A DNA stretch of 64,000 bases from Medicago truncatula (GCF_003473485.1 NC_053048.1:52139755-52203754); one strand, 5' to 3'; positions 46,096 through 60,200 are shown, numbered from the stretch's first letter. A program made the numbers and translations. The notes: a model not told the origin generated them from the letters alone.

Positions 46096-49000
46096 AAGTA
46101 TATTAATACTTATGATGACGATTGGTACCACAAGCATATAAGTGTCTAAGTTGCATTGTCGCATTTGTCGAGTCAAAGTCGTTGTTGATGAATTATCATC
46201 CATGAGTTGTTAAGTTGTCGATGAATTATCATCTATGAGTTGTCGAGTTGTTTTCTACCCATGTGTTGTTAAAGAAGTACCTACGAAGATTATACGATGT
46301 GAATTATATGATGTTGACTAAAATATTGCTATGTTGTTTAACATGTTGATTATGATACTGTTATGTTGCTACGTTGTTTAAGATATTGATTATGATATTG
46401 TTACGTTGCTATGTTGTTTAAGATATTGATTATGATATTGTTATGTTGTTATGATGTTGTATATGATACTGATTATAATGTTATGATGTTGTTTACGATG
46501 TTGATTATATGATGTTATTATGATGCTATATGTTGTGATGTATATAAGTGTTATTATTAAGTGATGAATATGTTGTTCTATATATGATTAATATTATTAA
46601 GTGAATATTATGTTATGTTATTGATGATGATCGAATGTTGTGATTACTTGGTAATTGTTTATCAAAGATGCTATGATTTTTAAGATGATATTGTTTAAGA
46701 TGATTATGTTTAAGATGATTATGTTTAAGATGTTTATGTTGAAGATTTATGATGTTGATTATGGTGTTAGTATGTGTTGATTATATTTTGATAAGATGAT
46801 GAATATGTTGTTGTTGTTATATTATTATATGAAGATGAATATGTTGTTGTTATATTATTATATTATGACGAGATGATGTATATGTTGTTATTATATAATT
46901 AAGATGATTAATATGTGTTGTTCATGTCGTTATAAGATGATGATTTATGTTGTATTGTATATGATTATTATTATTAAGCGATGATTATGTTGTGTCATAT
47001 ATGATTATTATTATAGTGAGATGTTGATTACATTGTGTTGTTTTAAAGTTATTAGTGATGATGATATCTATGAGTTGTTAAGTGTACTTGATGATGTTTA
47101 TGTTAAATTGATAAGTTGTCTTTTATTCATGAATTGATAATGAGATGTTTGATGAATAAGTATTATTACGAATTAAAGATGTTGTTATGTTGTATATGAA
47201 CTATGATGTGATGATCTATGTTGGTTATGATTTGGTTATTATGTGTTATATGATGATGTTTATAATGTGATGAATATGAAGTAAATGATAATTAGAAGTT
47301 GGTTGAACTATTAAGAATTATTACATGAAGAATTATTATTACTAATAGATGAAGTTATTTATGTTGTTAAATATAATTATTGAATTATATGCTTGATATT
47401 ATTGTTTTGTGAAATCTCACCCCTTCTGCTTGAAAATGTTGCTCTTCGTATGAGTGGTGGTTCAAGTGTCTCTAGGTGCTCTGATACGTAACGGGATGGG
47501 AACTTTGTTATTGCTTTCTATTTCTTACGTATTGTTTTTGAAGAATTATGACTATGTTTTTAGAATAGATTTTTATGACATAATTGTAAAGAGGCCTTAG
47601 TGCCAAAGACTGGTTTTAGTTATTGAATAAATTCCGCTGCGAAGTATTAAAGATTTTGTTATTGAATTTTAAAGGATAAATAGTTATTTATTCAGTTTAT
47701 GATTTTATGAAAAGAAGTGTAGCATTCCGTTTACGTGAATAACTTTGATTATTAAATGAAATTTTTATGTTGGGAAAACGGGGTGTTACACCATCCACCA
47801 CAACAACATTTTGTTTAACTTTGCAACCGGTGATGATTCTTGATCTAACATTTTTGCCAACATGGAAATAACAAAGTATTGCACCACTATCGGGGAGAAC
47901 ATTTGTTACGGCCTTCATCATACTCGGGTCCCTATCGGTCACTACCACCTTAGGCATATCACTATTTGGTTCAAGAAGTTTAAGCAACATTTGCAAAGCC
48001 CAAGTAAAGTTATCCTCCTTCTCCGACGTCATAAATGCAAAATCAACTGAATATGTCAAATAGGTCGAAGTGACTCAAACTATTTCAAATAATGGCATTC
48101 TATACAAGTTGGTTTTGTACGTGGAATCAATTATCAAAACAGTCGGAAAAGTGTTAAACAACTTTACCGATGTTGGATGAGTCCAAAATATGTCTTAAAC
48201 GGTTTGACTTTCCTTTTTTTCTCTTACGTAATAATTATATCCATTCTCTTCCAACTTTGAGATTAGATATTGCATCTCCGTCAAGTCACCCCTTTTTGCC
48301 TTTTTGAATTTATGACGTTCATTGTAGACTTGCTTGATATTTGTCATGGACTCTTTCCTTTTCTTCTTCAAATTTGTCAAAATATTTTTTGGTTTCACCG
48401 AAGAATCGGTCAAGTCATGTACAATCTTCTTGTCGTCCTCCGTTAATCTTCCGGTAAGAAGGTGCCCTGCTACATACCGCACCATCTCATGGTTGTGAAC
48501 GCCATTAAGAATAGTCAATTTCCAAGCATTGTTTTCCCTCACGACATATCTACGCACCTTGAACAAACACCCACATTTTCTTGATCTCGTTGCTTCATGC
48601 TTCACTTTTGTCTTCGATAATTTGTGCTCGCCGCTCCGTTCACAAACCAACTCCAACATAACATTTTTACCTTCACAAGATCTTCTAATGATAACCGTAA
48701 ATCCAGCCCTATTTGCTTGTCGACGGACCAAACCGAACAATTCGTCTTTATCTTTCCATGTGTCTCGGGTCGAAAATAAATGAGCCGTGTCCACTTCGTT
48801 GTCACGAAGTTTCCACACATCGAAATTGACGCTTGAAGCGTCAACTTTAACGGAAGCTTCGACCTTAGCGGAAGCTTCAACCTTAATTGAATTGATAACT
48901 CTAGATTTTCGATCACCCGGATCATCACCCGCATTCTCAACCTTATCTATAAATAAAAAACATACAATTACTAAACTAATTAATAAACATGTATCTAATA

Positions 49001-49542
49001 TCATATAATAACATAAACAAACAAAAAAAAAAACAAAATTGATTTTTTTTTTGCAGTAGCACTGCAATTTGACAATTTTGAAAAAATTTCTAAGTTACCC
49101 GCCGCAGTTAACAGCCGCTCACACCTAGCGGTGGTTAGCTGCCGCTCAAGCTCGTGACAGTACAAAAAAAAAACCAGAAAAATCAATCAAATGTAATGGA
49201 TTTTAACGTTGTAATACATGTTCTTTGATGCATATTGTGTATAGAAACGTCCTAGCAATCAATCATCAATGATTTGGAAGCAAGATTTTGACACAAAAAT
49301 TTTGAAATGGGGATTTTTTTGGGTATGGTATTGGTGATGTAAGGTGATGAATAAATAGGAGAGGCAGAGGTTTTCTGGTTTTGGGGAAAAAACCAACGGC
49401 AGTTAACGACCGCTTACTTCAGCGACAGTTAACTACCGGCGCATCTACCTGCGGTAATTAAGAACCGCTGGAGGCATAAACGTATTTTACTTATGTCTTT
49501 ATGAACTTTTCTATATCAAAAAAAACAATTTTCAAAAAAGGT

Positions 49543-50181
49543 GTCATAACATCTTCTCGTGATTACACCAAAAAGGCACCAAAAGTACATTAAACAAGTT
49601 TTTTTAAATAGACCAAAAGATAGCATAACATGCTCTTAATTAATTACGTAACATTCTCAAAAGACAATATCTCAACAAGTCCTCAAAAAAATAAAAATAC
49701 TCAAATGGTTGGTGACTATGTTGCAACTACATAGTTATTGCAGATCATGATTTTTCTTCTCTTGGAATTTGCAACAACTCTAATTGGTGGCATTTAGGAC
49801 GCACAAATTATAAATTTGTATACTATGCACAAGTTTTTTATACACCATTGGATCATATAAGGAACACGTTATTATAATAGTCTTTCAACACTTGATCAAA
49901 TAACTTTATGACTCTCTTTCTCTGTTATCTCAATCCCAGTTATTCCAACTTCTTCATCATCCTATTTTTATCTTTTTCTTATTATCCATTCAAAAAACTA
50001 AGCCAAAAACTAAAAACAGCGAAGAACATGATGAAGATTGCCCTTGGGGCATTGAATAAAGGAATGAAGATAGAAATTTTGTGTTGAAAAATGATAAAAA
50101 TTGGTCAAGTCAACTTGTAAAAAGTTTATAAATTGTTGTTTCCAATGTAAAACTATTAATTTTGGTTATCTTAACTAGTGC
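49543..50181. other. Intergenic DNA, no gene seen
   Basis: AT-rich DNA between the MULE and the hAT-like element. Nothing recognised. Confidence 0.4.
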
Positions 50182-50189
50182 CTTGAGGA

Positions 50190-51702
50190 TAGGGCTGAAA
50201 ATGAGTCGAGTCGAACCGAACCTGTCTGAGCTCGGCTCGACTCAATAAGAATTGGTTCGGCTCGAGTTCGACATGAACTATTTTTTCAGCTCGTTTAAAG
50301 TTCACGAACAATTCGGTTCGGCTCGTTAGGTTCAGTTCGTTTGCTCAACTCGTCCAAAAAAATTTATAAAAAAAGTTAATTTATAAATCTTGAATATTTT
50401 ATATATATTTTAAAAGTAAATATTGAATTAAAATAAAAGTTTCCACAAACATGCATAAAATAGACATAAATTATATAAAGTTAAAGGTTGCATAAATACG
50501 AAGAAAAATATCTGATACAAGTAATAGAGACAAAAAAATCCAACAAAATTCAAGTAGCTGAGAACAAAATTCATAATATTCTTCTACTTCTAAACTCCAA
50601 TTGCTCTCCCCTTTAAGACAAAATTGTATTCAGCCACATCTGCCAGAGCCTTCAACTTAATCTTTACTCATTTAGAAAGAAACAAACTTCAAACATGATG
50701 CGAACTCTAAAACAGCAACAATTCTACGAGAAAGTGGATCAACATCCTAAAAAAATGCTACATATCAATAAACAACTTAATAAAGGAAAAATCGTTTAAT
50801 GCTAAAAACATAACAATAAAAGATCCTGGACTATGCTAAAAATCCTTATACATTCCCGTAAATGTCATATCATAGTTGTGTTTAGACACAAAACCTTACA
50901 AAGATTCCATAAGAAATTTTATAATAAAGAAAAATTCCCTCCTTTTGAATACCTATTTAGGTGGTGACAACCATCGAAGCCTTTTTTCCACAAGTTGATT
51001 ATATGGATCAAATAATCCACAATGTTTTGTTGTCAATCAAGTCTGATGTTTTTTTTTTTTTTTTTTTTTGAGATAAATCAAGTCTAATGATTTCCCATTT
51101 AAATATAAATCTTTTTTAATGATAAAGGTAACTAATTCCTATTGTATATATACCCCATAAATCAATTAAATAAGTAGACTAAATTTACCAGAAATCTCAT
51201 GATTTCATTATCACTACTTTATGGATTTGCTTTTGCTTGAAAGAAGACTTCAAATAATCAATATAGGAACATTAAACAATCAAAAATCTTCAAACAAACC
51301 CACCTAAATTATACTCTAAATCACTCGACAATCAATATAGGAACACCACAATAAGAGAGACAAACTAAGAAAAGTAAACATGCACAAAAAATTGATCAAA
51401 ATTTAGAATCAAATACCTTAAGAGAAATGGAGAGCACAATTTTCTCTTTTGATGGAACCCATCGCTACTTCTCAATTCTACATTTATCCACCCGTAGAAA
51501 GAGAAGAGGATGCTTGGTAGTTAGGTAGGAATGTGAAAGATTAAAGGATATGAAAAGTTAAAGTTTTGTTTTTTAGAGAAAAAGTAAAGTTTGTAATTTG
51601 CTATGCTTCATAATCATTCTTGCGGAACCCAAAAGTTTCTAACTTTTTATTTATTTAATTATTTTGATAAATAATTTTTTTTTTAAAAACTAACTCAAAT
51701 TG

Positions 51703-51759
<57 letters not shown>

Positions 51760-51941
51760 CGAGTCATCTCATGAACCTAACGAGTCGAATTATATGTAGC
51801 TCAAGTTCAACTCATTTAATTAACGAACTTAATTTTCAGCTAAAGTTCAGCTCGTTTGGTTCATGAACCAAGTTCAACGGATTAATTATCGAGTCGAATG
51901 TCAAACTATAATCGAGTTTGTTCGGTTCATTGTTAGTCCTA
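50190..51941. mobile_element. hAT-like non-autonomous element, 1752 bp
   Basis: The ends are imperfect inverted repeats (left tagggctgaaaatgagtcga; right, on the minus strand, taggactaacaatgaaccga). Both sub-terminal regions are full of GGTTCGGCTCG/CGAGTTCG-type motifs in opposite orientation. Flanks cttgagga (50182-50189) and cctgagga (51942-51949) form an 8-bp target duplication with one mismatch, the size made by hAT transposases. No transposase frame is visible. Contains a long AT microsatellite (51704-51757). Confidence 0.8.
51704..51757. repeat. AT dinucleotide microsatellite
   Basis: About 27 TA units inside the hAT-like element. Confidence 0.9.
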
Positions 51942-51949
51942 CCTGAGGA

Positions 51950-52518
51950 CACTTGTTAGCAAGACCCTTATTTATATACTTGAAGATATTTTGCTTATTT
52001 GTTTCCTACCTCTCCGGTCATGGTCACGATTAACTTGGGTATAAAACTAACGATCACCGAGTTGATATTCTCATACATAGTACTCCTTGAATCATATTTA
52101 TAGAAAATAATTGACTTTTTAGATTCATTAAAGAGTTGATGTATATGATATATATTTTAGACCGGATACATCAATTAAGCATCGAAAGATCGTTGTCGAA
52201 ACTGTGATGTTCAAGTAACACTTCTCAACACATAAGATGTGATATCTATATTGAATAACTTTTTGTTCCGAAATTGTATAAACTAGTCACGAAGAAAGAT
52301 GTGAGATAGTGGATACTCTGGTCAATTTATTAAAATTATAGGGTGTATATGTAAAAGGAGATGTAATCTTTGATCCCCTATCCCCCCAAAGAAGTAAGAA
52401 ATTGCACTAAAAAACTTTTGTACTTGAAGTCAAAGACCCTAAAATAGTTGAGTTAAATATTTGGTTAAACCCTACTTCCTCGCTCTTCAGTGTATCGTTG
52501 AAGTGAAAAAGAACAGCA
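51950..52518. other. Upstream region and 5' leader of the WD40 gene
   Basis: AT-rich DNA without a gene. The last about 60 bp before 52519 are likely 5' UTR. Confidence 0.4.
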
Positions 52519-55500
52519 ATGGCGACGGAAGAAGACCAACGCTTAACCGAATGGCGCCTGCATCGTGGCCCTTACCTTGGCGACATCTCAGCTCTCTGCT
52601 TTCTTCATCTTCCCAATCACCCTCTTCCTCTTCTTCTAGCCGGTATCCTTTTCTTCTACTTCAAATTTCACTTCAATAATCTATTATCATTCATTTGATT
52701 CATTCTACTTCGTAATTTTAGGTTTGGGTTCGGAAATTCTGTTGTACGACTTAGAATTTGGGAAGATAATGAAATCGTTTTCGGTTTTCGATGGAATTCG
52801 TGTGCACGGGATTGCTTCTAGTTCTGAATTTGTGATTGTAGTGTTTGGAGAGAAAAGAGTGAAAATGTTTCGGTTTTCGTTCAAAAATGACGATTTTGGG
52901 AGTCCACAGTTAACATTGATCCATTTGTTGCCCAAGTTTGGTCATTGGGTTTTGGATGTTTGCTTCCTCAAGGTGAATAATAATATTCACTCATATTTAC
53001 ATTTCTGAATGAGCTGTCAAAATAACAATATAATTTGGATGATTAACGCAATTCAAATACATGTTTAGTTACATTCGGTGGATTATTTTGTTTGCTTCCT
53101 CGTGGTTAATGACGTTCAAAATTACTATTAATTACATTCGGTGAATGATTGATTAGTTGCAACATCTTGTTATAACTTATGTTCTTTAGCTATCTACTGA
53201 ATGTAATTAAGCACTTATTTGAACTGCATTAACCATTTAAATTGTTGTCAAATTTGTGTAAAAATATCATTTATGTTCTGAATAATGAATGCTTCTTTCG
53301 TTCTAACTTGTGTTTGTAAGTTTATTTATTGATTTTTTTTGTTGCTTGCGACTTGCCACTTGGTAGTAGGGCTGTTTACCTTGTTCGAATGTGGAGAGTG
53401 ATTTTCTTGCTATAGGATGTAGCGACAATTCAGTTTGCATATGGGACATTTCCAATTCTAATGTTGTTCTTAAGGTTCAATCACCAGGTTGGTTTCAATT
53501 TTACTGCATGGCATTGGTTTCATTTTTTTCTTAAAATATTCTTTTATATCTTACGAGTAACTATTTGTCATTGGAGCACAGTACGATGCCTTTTGTACTC
53601 AATGCGGTTATGGGGTCACAATCTTGAAGTTCTCCGTATTGCATCCGGTACAATATTTAACGAGGTAAGGAATCTGCTGATACTTGACGTTTGTTCATTG
53701 TTGAGCTTGATATTGCATTGAATTTGTTTTCAACATTCTGCTTCAAGTCCGTCTCTGATCATCCCCAGAATAGTTTTTGATTTCCGCAGACTTTAAAAAC
53801 CACACTTCAGAAATACTAAAGCAGTTCAAGTTAATCACAATCATCATCTTCATGGAATACGGCATAATTAATGTTGTACACATAATACGACACTACATTG
53901 TTTTTTTTTTTCCTCTGTTTAAGTTCATGCATTAAGGATCTATTTTCTGCACTTCGTATCTATATGCTTTACCAAAACTCTACCTTTAGTTTCTACGTAT
54001 AATCATTGTATTTTAGCTATTGTACTTTATATCATCCTTGTAGAACTTTCTTTTGATCTGTTGTTTAATGTGTCCACCTTCCGATTTTCGTTTAATTACT
54101 TTAAAGAGTTTGGTTCGGGCAGATTGTCGTTTGGAAAGTATCCCCTCAACATGATAAATCTTCAACAACTCCAGAAGACCATGACCGTCACGGATCTAAT
54201 TGCAGCTCACTAAAAGATAATATGTATGAGGCTGTTCACGTATGTAAACTTGTGGGACATGAAGGTTCAATCTTCCGAATAGCGTGGTCGTCCTGTGGAT
54301 CTAAACTTCTGTCTGTTTCTGATGACCGTAGGTGAGTTAGATTTTCAAATCATATTGTATCAACTATCACATATTTATATTCATCTAACAATACATGCCA
54401 TGATAATTTTTATAATGCAGCGCACGTGTATGGGCTGTTCCTACTGAAAGGGAAGATTCATTGTACAACGATCCCATTGCCCTTGTCTTATTTGGACATA
54501 ATGCTCGAGTTTGGGACTGTTGTATTTCTGATCATGTAAGCCATTCATTTCATGCTTATGAAAAACTTAATCCTAAAAAAAGAGTTTCTGATGTTATTTT
54601 AACTCTTTTAAGTTTTTGTTCATCATATCATGTTGTGCTCTTTTACCACCCAACAAAAATGGGTAAATCATTATATAGTATACTTTAATAGATATTTTTT
54701 AAGTTTGTTAGAAATCTATATCGTTTTTTTAGTTAAAAGCCTCTCTATCTATAGACAGATCTTATCGCCAAGACCAGATTTTTAATGCTAATTATCTCCC
54801 TTATTGGTGCTGCTTTCATCAAGATAAGTGGCTTAGCCACTTCTTTTTTGTTGGATCACTTGTATTTTGTAATCTCTAACTTTAATTATCACCGAGACAC
54901 TGCGTAAATGTTGAAATTTGCAGTAATATTTCTTAAGACATCCATGTGCTGCTAACTTAAATCATAGTATCGTTCACGTGTTGATATTATCAATTATTTT
55001 CTTTTCACCGGTAGTTTATAGTCTTCACAGATAAAATAAACTTACATATTAATGTATTTTTATTTATCTCATGACTTTTTCATTACTATAAATAATAAAT
55101 ATGTTTTGTAATTGATAAATTCGTCCTTCAAAATATGGTAAATTGTCTTCAATTCAATATTACAAATTTCTCAGTTTTAAAATTAACCACAATTTCAGTG
55201 GCTAATATAAAACTAGTTACGAAAACATCGTTTGAAATGTATTTGACAACATTAAAATTGTACTTGTACCGTGTTCAATTTTCTGCTTAATTATCAATTT
55301 ATATTGCTAATTCATGCAATTGGAATATCCCTTTTCTAATTATTTTTTGCGCAGTTTATTGTCACTGTCAGTGAGGATTGTACATGTCGTATATGGGGAA
55401 TTAATGGTGAACAGCTGCAAGTCATTAGAGAGCACATGTAAGTTCTAGATATGGATTATTGATTGTTCAGTATTAAATTTCTATTTGTCGATTAATTGAA

Positions 55501-57217
55501 GTTCTGTGGATCTGATCGAATAAACATTGGCTATAATTTATTGTCTGGACTTCTCAAGTTTTGAAATCATGCGAACTTAGTATCTACAGGAAACAATTGC
55601 TATAAATATGTTATCTTGAGTCTCCTGGACTTGTTAATTGTATTTTATATAATCAACCTTATGTTTACCCCCCTTAAAAGACCTGACTCAAAAATATATC
55701 ATTTCTTAATGTTATTGGTTCTTTTGATTCACTTTAATTTTGCTGTATGAGGTTTAAATGACGAGGTATCTTACAAATAGATGTTTGAATTCTATCCTTT
55801 CTGAATGTTAAAGATGATTAAAAGAGTGATTACTCGCAAGTTGAATACAATGAACTTCTCTATTTGTTTTATATCTTCTAATTATTGTGTGGTACTGCAT
55901 TACAAGAGTCATAATGTGCGTGCTGCTCAAGTTGTTTTCTCTGTTAGGTTTTTGACATAAAATCTTATTTTCATGTCTTTTTAATGAAATGTGTATTGGT
56001 TTCTATGTACAGAGGTAGGGGTATATGGAGATGTTTGTATGACCCAAATTTGTCACTTCTTATAACTGCTGGGTTTGACTCTGCTATCAAGGTGCATAGG
56101 CCTCATTCTTGTCTGTCCAGGGGTTTGGCAGCAGCACAATTATCCCCCGGAAGAACAGAGATGTTTTCCATTTGCATCCCTAATATGTTGGAGCATATTG
56201 GATTGACAGACAGGTAGGATAATTAAATTTGATTAGCTCACTTTGAATGCCCTGTAACATTACAAAATTTTTAATTGATTTTGAGATGCCATTGTCTAAG
56301 TCAGTTGTGTTTGCCATATCCATGTTGACTGGCCTTTTTGCCTCCTTATTTGTTGCAGCAAGAGTGAATACGTTCGTTGTTTGCGTTTTTCATCTCAGGA
56401 TTCTCTTTTTGTTGCTACCAATCACGGTTATCTCTACCATGCTAAATTATGTGAGGCTGGAGGTGCTTGTTGGAATCAGCTTGTCCAGGTCAGCAACGGG
56501 GCACAGATTATCTGCATGGATTTATTGTCCAAGGACTCCTTTGAACAAGGATGTGGTGATGAGGATTGGATTGCCATTGGAGATGGTAAAGGAAATATGA
56601 CAGTTGTTGTAGTTACTAACAATGATTGTGCTCCTACAGTTAGGTTGAGCTTTACTTGGCAAGCTGAAATGGAGAGGCAGCTATTGGGTACTTATTGGTG
56701 CAAATCTTTGGGATCTAGGTAATGAATTGCCTTATTTTATCTTTCGATAATAGCATCTACTTATTCACAGGATGCTTTGAGCTTAAGCCACTCACAGATA
56801 AGTTGTGCAAGTTGATGCTGTGTCAACCTATTTTTTACCCACTGCCTGATAACTGTCCTGTCCTCTCTATCAAAATGTCTATAATTCATGAAAGATCTCC
56901 GTTGTTATCCACACCATTATGAGACTCCTGGGGGAAAAAATAGACCTATTGTTAGTGTAGTTCAAGTGGTTAACTAGCCATCAAGATTATACCAAGTTAA
57001 GCATAATCATACAACAGTTTGTTAGTGATATATTATGCGGCGCAATCAAATGGGAGATCCTAGTGTTTTCTTCTCTTTTATACCAAGTTAAGCATAATCA
57101 TACAACAGTTTGTTAGTGATATATTATGCGGCGCAATCAAATGGGAGATCCTAGTGTTTTCTTCCCATTCAATTTATTATATTAGTCTCCTATTTATTAT
57201 TGATGTAATACTAATAG

Positions 57218-57251
<34 letters not shown>

Positions 57252-60200
57252 TCTTTTGCTTCTGTTAGAATATAATTATAATATCTTGATATCAACCCCA
57301 TTCTCTAAGAGTGTGTTTGGATGAGGTAATTGAAAATTTTAGAGAGTTTAGAATTCTAGGCAATTGAAATTATTCAATTAATTTGCCTTCATTTCTAAAT
57401 CTTTTTGTTTGGATAGAGTAATAAAAAAATTCATTGTTAAAATTTTTGGGCTACTTATATAAATGTGACAAAATTTGGGTCAAATTTGAAAATTGAAAAA
57501 TAGGCTTAGTGTTTAGCATAGTATCTTAGACTATCTCTTAAAACTAGTTTCCATATTTCTTTATTATTATCATTATTTGTTTCCCTATTTAAATAGGATT
57601 TGCAGTCTTGTATTATTATTCTTAAGACTGAAAATATGTTTTTTCATATCAAATTATGTAGGGAGAATGTACATTTATATGGGTAGGAGTCTCCTAGTTA
57701 ATCCCTAATTAATAAGGAAGATTAATCAATACAATCAATACAATAAATAGTGAAGTTAAAACTAAATAGTCACAACTTTTCAATATCTCAACACTCCCCC
57801 TCAAGGTGGTGCGTATACATCATATGCATCCATCTTGTCACATATGTAAGTTATCTGAGGACTCCGTAGAGATTTAGTAAAGATATCAACAAGTTGATCC
57901 TTGGCATTGACAGACGAGGTTCTGATGATTCCGGTGATAATCTTCTCTCTAAGAAAGTGACAGTCAACTTCAATATGCTTTGTCCTCTCGTGAAAAACTG
58001 GATTGGAGGAGAGGTGTAAAGCTGATTGATTATCACATACAAGTTCCATTTGACCAACCTCACAAAAATGTAATTCCTACAATAAATGTTTCAACCACAC
58101 AAGCTCACATGTAGTATGAGCCATAGCTCGATACTCGGCTTCTGTACTCGACCGGGCGACAACAGTTTGCCTTTTGCTCTTCCATGAAATCCGATTTCCG
58201 CCCACAAAAATGCAATAACTAGAAGTAGACCGTCTATCACTTGCATCTCCTGCCCAATCGGCATTTGAATACCCCACGATATTTGCGTGGCCTCTATCAA
58301 TGAAAACAAGTCCTTTTCCGGGTGCTCTTTTTGATATACTTAAGAATTCGAACAACTGCATTCCAATGATTGACACAAGGAGAGTTAAGAAACTGACTTA
58401 CGACGCTAACCGGAAAAGATATGTCCGATCTGGTCAAGGTGAGATAATTCAATTTTCCCACTAGTCTTCGGTATCTGCCTGGATCATAATAGGGCTCCCC
58501 CTGGTTAGGAAGAAGCTTCACATTAGGATCCATAAGAGTATCAACTAGTTTACAATCTATAAGACCTGTTTCCTCCAAAATATCAAGGGCATACTTCCTC
58601 TGAGTGATAGCAATTTCAGAGTTTGATTGAGCCACTTCAATCCCGAGAAAGTAACGAAGAGGACCTAAGTCCTTAGTCTGAAAGTTTTGAAATAGATGTT
58701 GTTTTAATGCCTTGATAACTTCATAATCATCACCGGTCATTACAATGTCATCAACATAAACCACAAGGTAGATATATTTATTTGATGTTGAGCATTTAAG
58801 AAAAACAGAATGATCTGATTCGCAACGGGTCATCCCAAACTGTTGTAGAAGTTTGTTGAATCGACCAAACCATGCTCGAGGCGTTAATCCATACAAGGAC
58901 TTTTTCAATTTGCATACCAAACTTTTCCCCCCTTGAGCAACAAACCCAGGAGGTTGCTCCATATAAATCTCTTCTTCCAAGTCACCATGCAAGAAAGCAT
59001 TCTTGATATCCAACTGAAACAAGGCCAACGTCTCATGGCATTCTTGATATCCAACTGAAACAGGGCCAACGTCTCATGGCAGCCATAGACTTGAGTATAA
59101 CCTTTTGCTACTAACCGAGCCTTTAATCGATCATCGATCAACCTGTCCATCAAGTCCCACTTTGACATTAAACACCCACCTGCAACCAACAATAGATTTT
59201 CCAAGAGGCGGTGGAACAAGCTCCCAAGTTTGGTTTTATTCTAACGCAATCATCTCATCAATCATGGCCTGTTTCTACGCTGGATGAGATAATGCTTCAT
59301 GAAGTGTCTTAGGAATTGAGCCAGTTGAAAGAGCAGAAACAAAAGCCAAGTAGGAAGGAGACAATCGGTGGTAGCTCAAAAAATTATAAATAGGATGAGG
59401 ATTAGCGGTAGACCTTTTATCTTTACGAAGAGCAATAGGTAAGTCAATAGGATGCTCAAGTGGAACCGCAGCAGGAGAAGAGACTGGAACAATACCTGAA
59501 TCACTAGAATTAGTAGCAGGGGTCTTAGGAGTTGAATCATTGGAATCAATAGGAGCTGTTTCTTGAGCTTCAACATGTCGACGCTCATAAGTAATACCAT
59601 ACCGACGAAACTCTGGGTTACCTTGTGACTGTGGAGGATTTTGAGTAGAGACAAATGGCTCAAATAGAGGAATGGGCATCACCTGGGAAGTAGTAACATC
59701 AGTTGTAGAAGTTGCAGAACCAGATGTAGTGGGTGAAGCAAAGAATGGTCTATCCTCAAAGAAAGTAACATTTGCTGAAACATAAAAACGATGTGCAGAT
59801 GGAGAATAACAACGATACCCCTTTTGGGTTTTAGAATATCCCATAAACACACATTTGACAGCTCGAGCAGACAATTTATCACGACCAGGAGAGAGATCAT
59901 GTGCAAAACACGTAGATCCAAACACACGAAGAGGGACATCGTAAAGAGGATCCTTAGGAAACAAAAAAGTGAGTATGGAATTTCATTACCCAATACCGAT
60001 GATGGCATGCGGCTTATCAAATAACAGGTAGTGAGAATGGCATCACCCCAAAATCTGAAAGGTGCATGGGCATTGATCAATAAAGTTCGAGCTGTGTCAA
60101 CCAAATGACGATGTTTTCTTTCAGTGACACCATTTTGTTGCAGTGTGTGAGGACAGCTGGACTGATGTATAATACCATGAGAAGCCATAAAGGAGTTGAA

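Larger units (their letters stand above)
44144..47790 (+). mobile_element. Solo LTR (Ty3/gypsy type) inside the MULE
   Basis: Starts TGTAACGCCC and ends GGGGTGTTACA (TG...CA with a short terminal inversion), flanked by the 5-bp duplication ccatc (44139-44143, 47791-47795). No gag or pol is seen across 3.6 kb, so it reads as a solo LTR of a long-LTR chromovirus or a non-coding LTR derivative. It splits the MULE transposase gene and is therefore younger than the MULE insertion. The terminus resembles that of the LTR at 60402. Confidence 0.85.
42550..48950 (-). pseudogene. MULE transposase with SWIM finger and OTU cysteine-protease domain (broken)
   Basis: Minus strand. The N-terminal part (48950-48195) has a WRKY/GCM1-type FAR1 finger region (CEGKNVMLELVCERSG ... 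SRKCGCLFKVRR ... LNGVHNHE). The catalytic core follows: LIIDSTYKTNLYRMPLFEI with the first Asp, VVTDRDPSMM with the second, and the CYFHVGKNV segment. Beyond the LTR insertion come the transposase C-terminus (about 44130-43690: CKTINRVEGAHGAVKEYL), a SWIM finger (CGCVQRTSYGLPCACFIAM, CxCx(n)CxH-like) and an OTU-like fold (DVIGDKHCGFRAIAERVG with the catalytic Cys; NHFVLL with the His). In-frame stops at 48195-48197, 48075-48077 and 42666-42668 and the inserted LTR make it inactive. OTU domains are deubiquitinase-type cysteine proteases; their role in a transposase is unknown to me. Confidence 0.85.
41821..49533 (-). mobile_element. MULE (Mutator-like element) with OTU-domain transposase
   Basis: Flanked by perfect 9-bp duplications aaaaaaggt (41812-41820 and 49534-49542). 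Terminal inverted repeats start GAAAATTG and stay similar for at least 90 bp on each side, including CATAAAGACATAAGTAAAAT. GC-rich CAGCGGCAGTTAAC repeats follow inside each end. Total length is 7713 bp, of which 3647 bp is a later solo LTR insertion, so the MULE proper is about 4.1 kb. It encodes a FAR1/MULE-type transposase with a C-terminal OTU-like domain on the minus strand. Clear ends and few mutations suggest fairly recent movement. Confidence 0.9.

Noticed and set aside
56940-56985. SINE A box upstream of the 91-bp duplication (gttcaagtggttaac)
   Set aside because: No matching B box or A-rich tail at the right distance.
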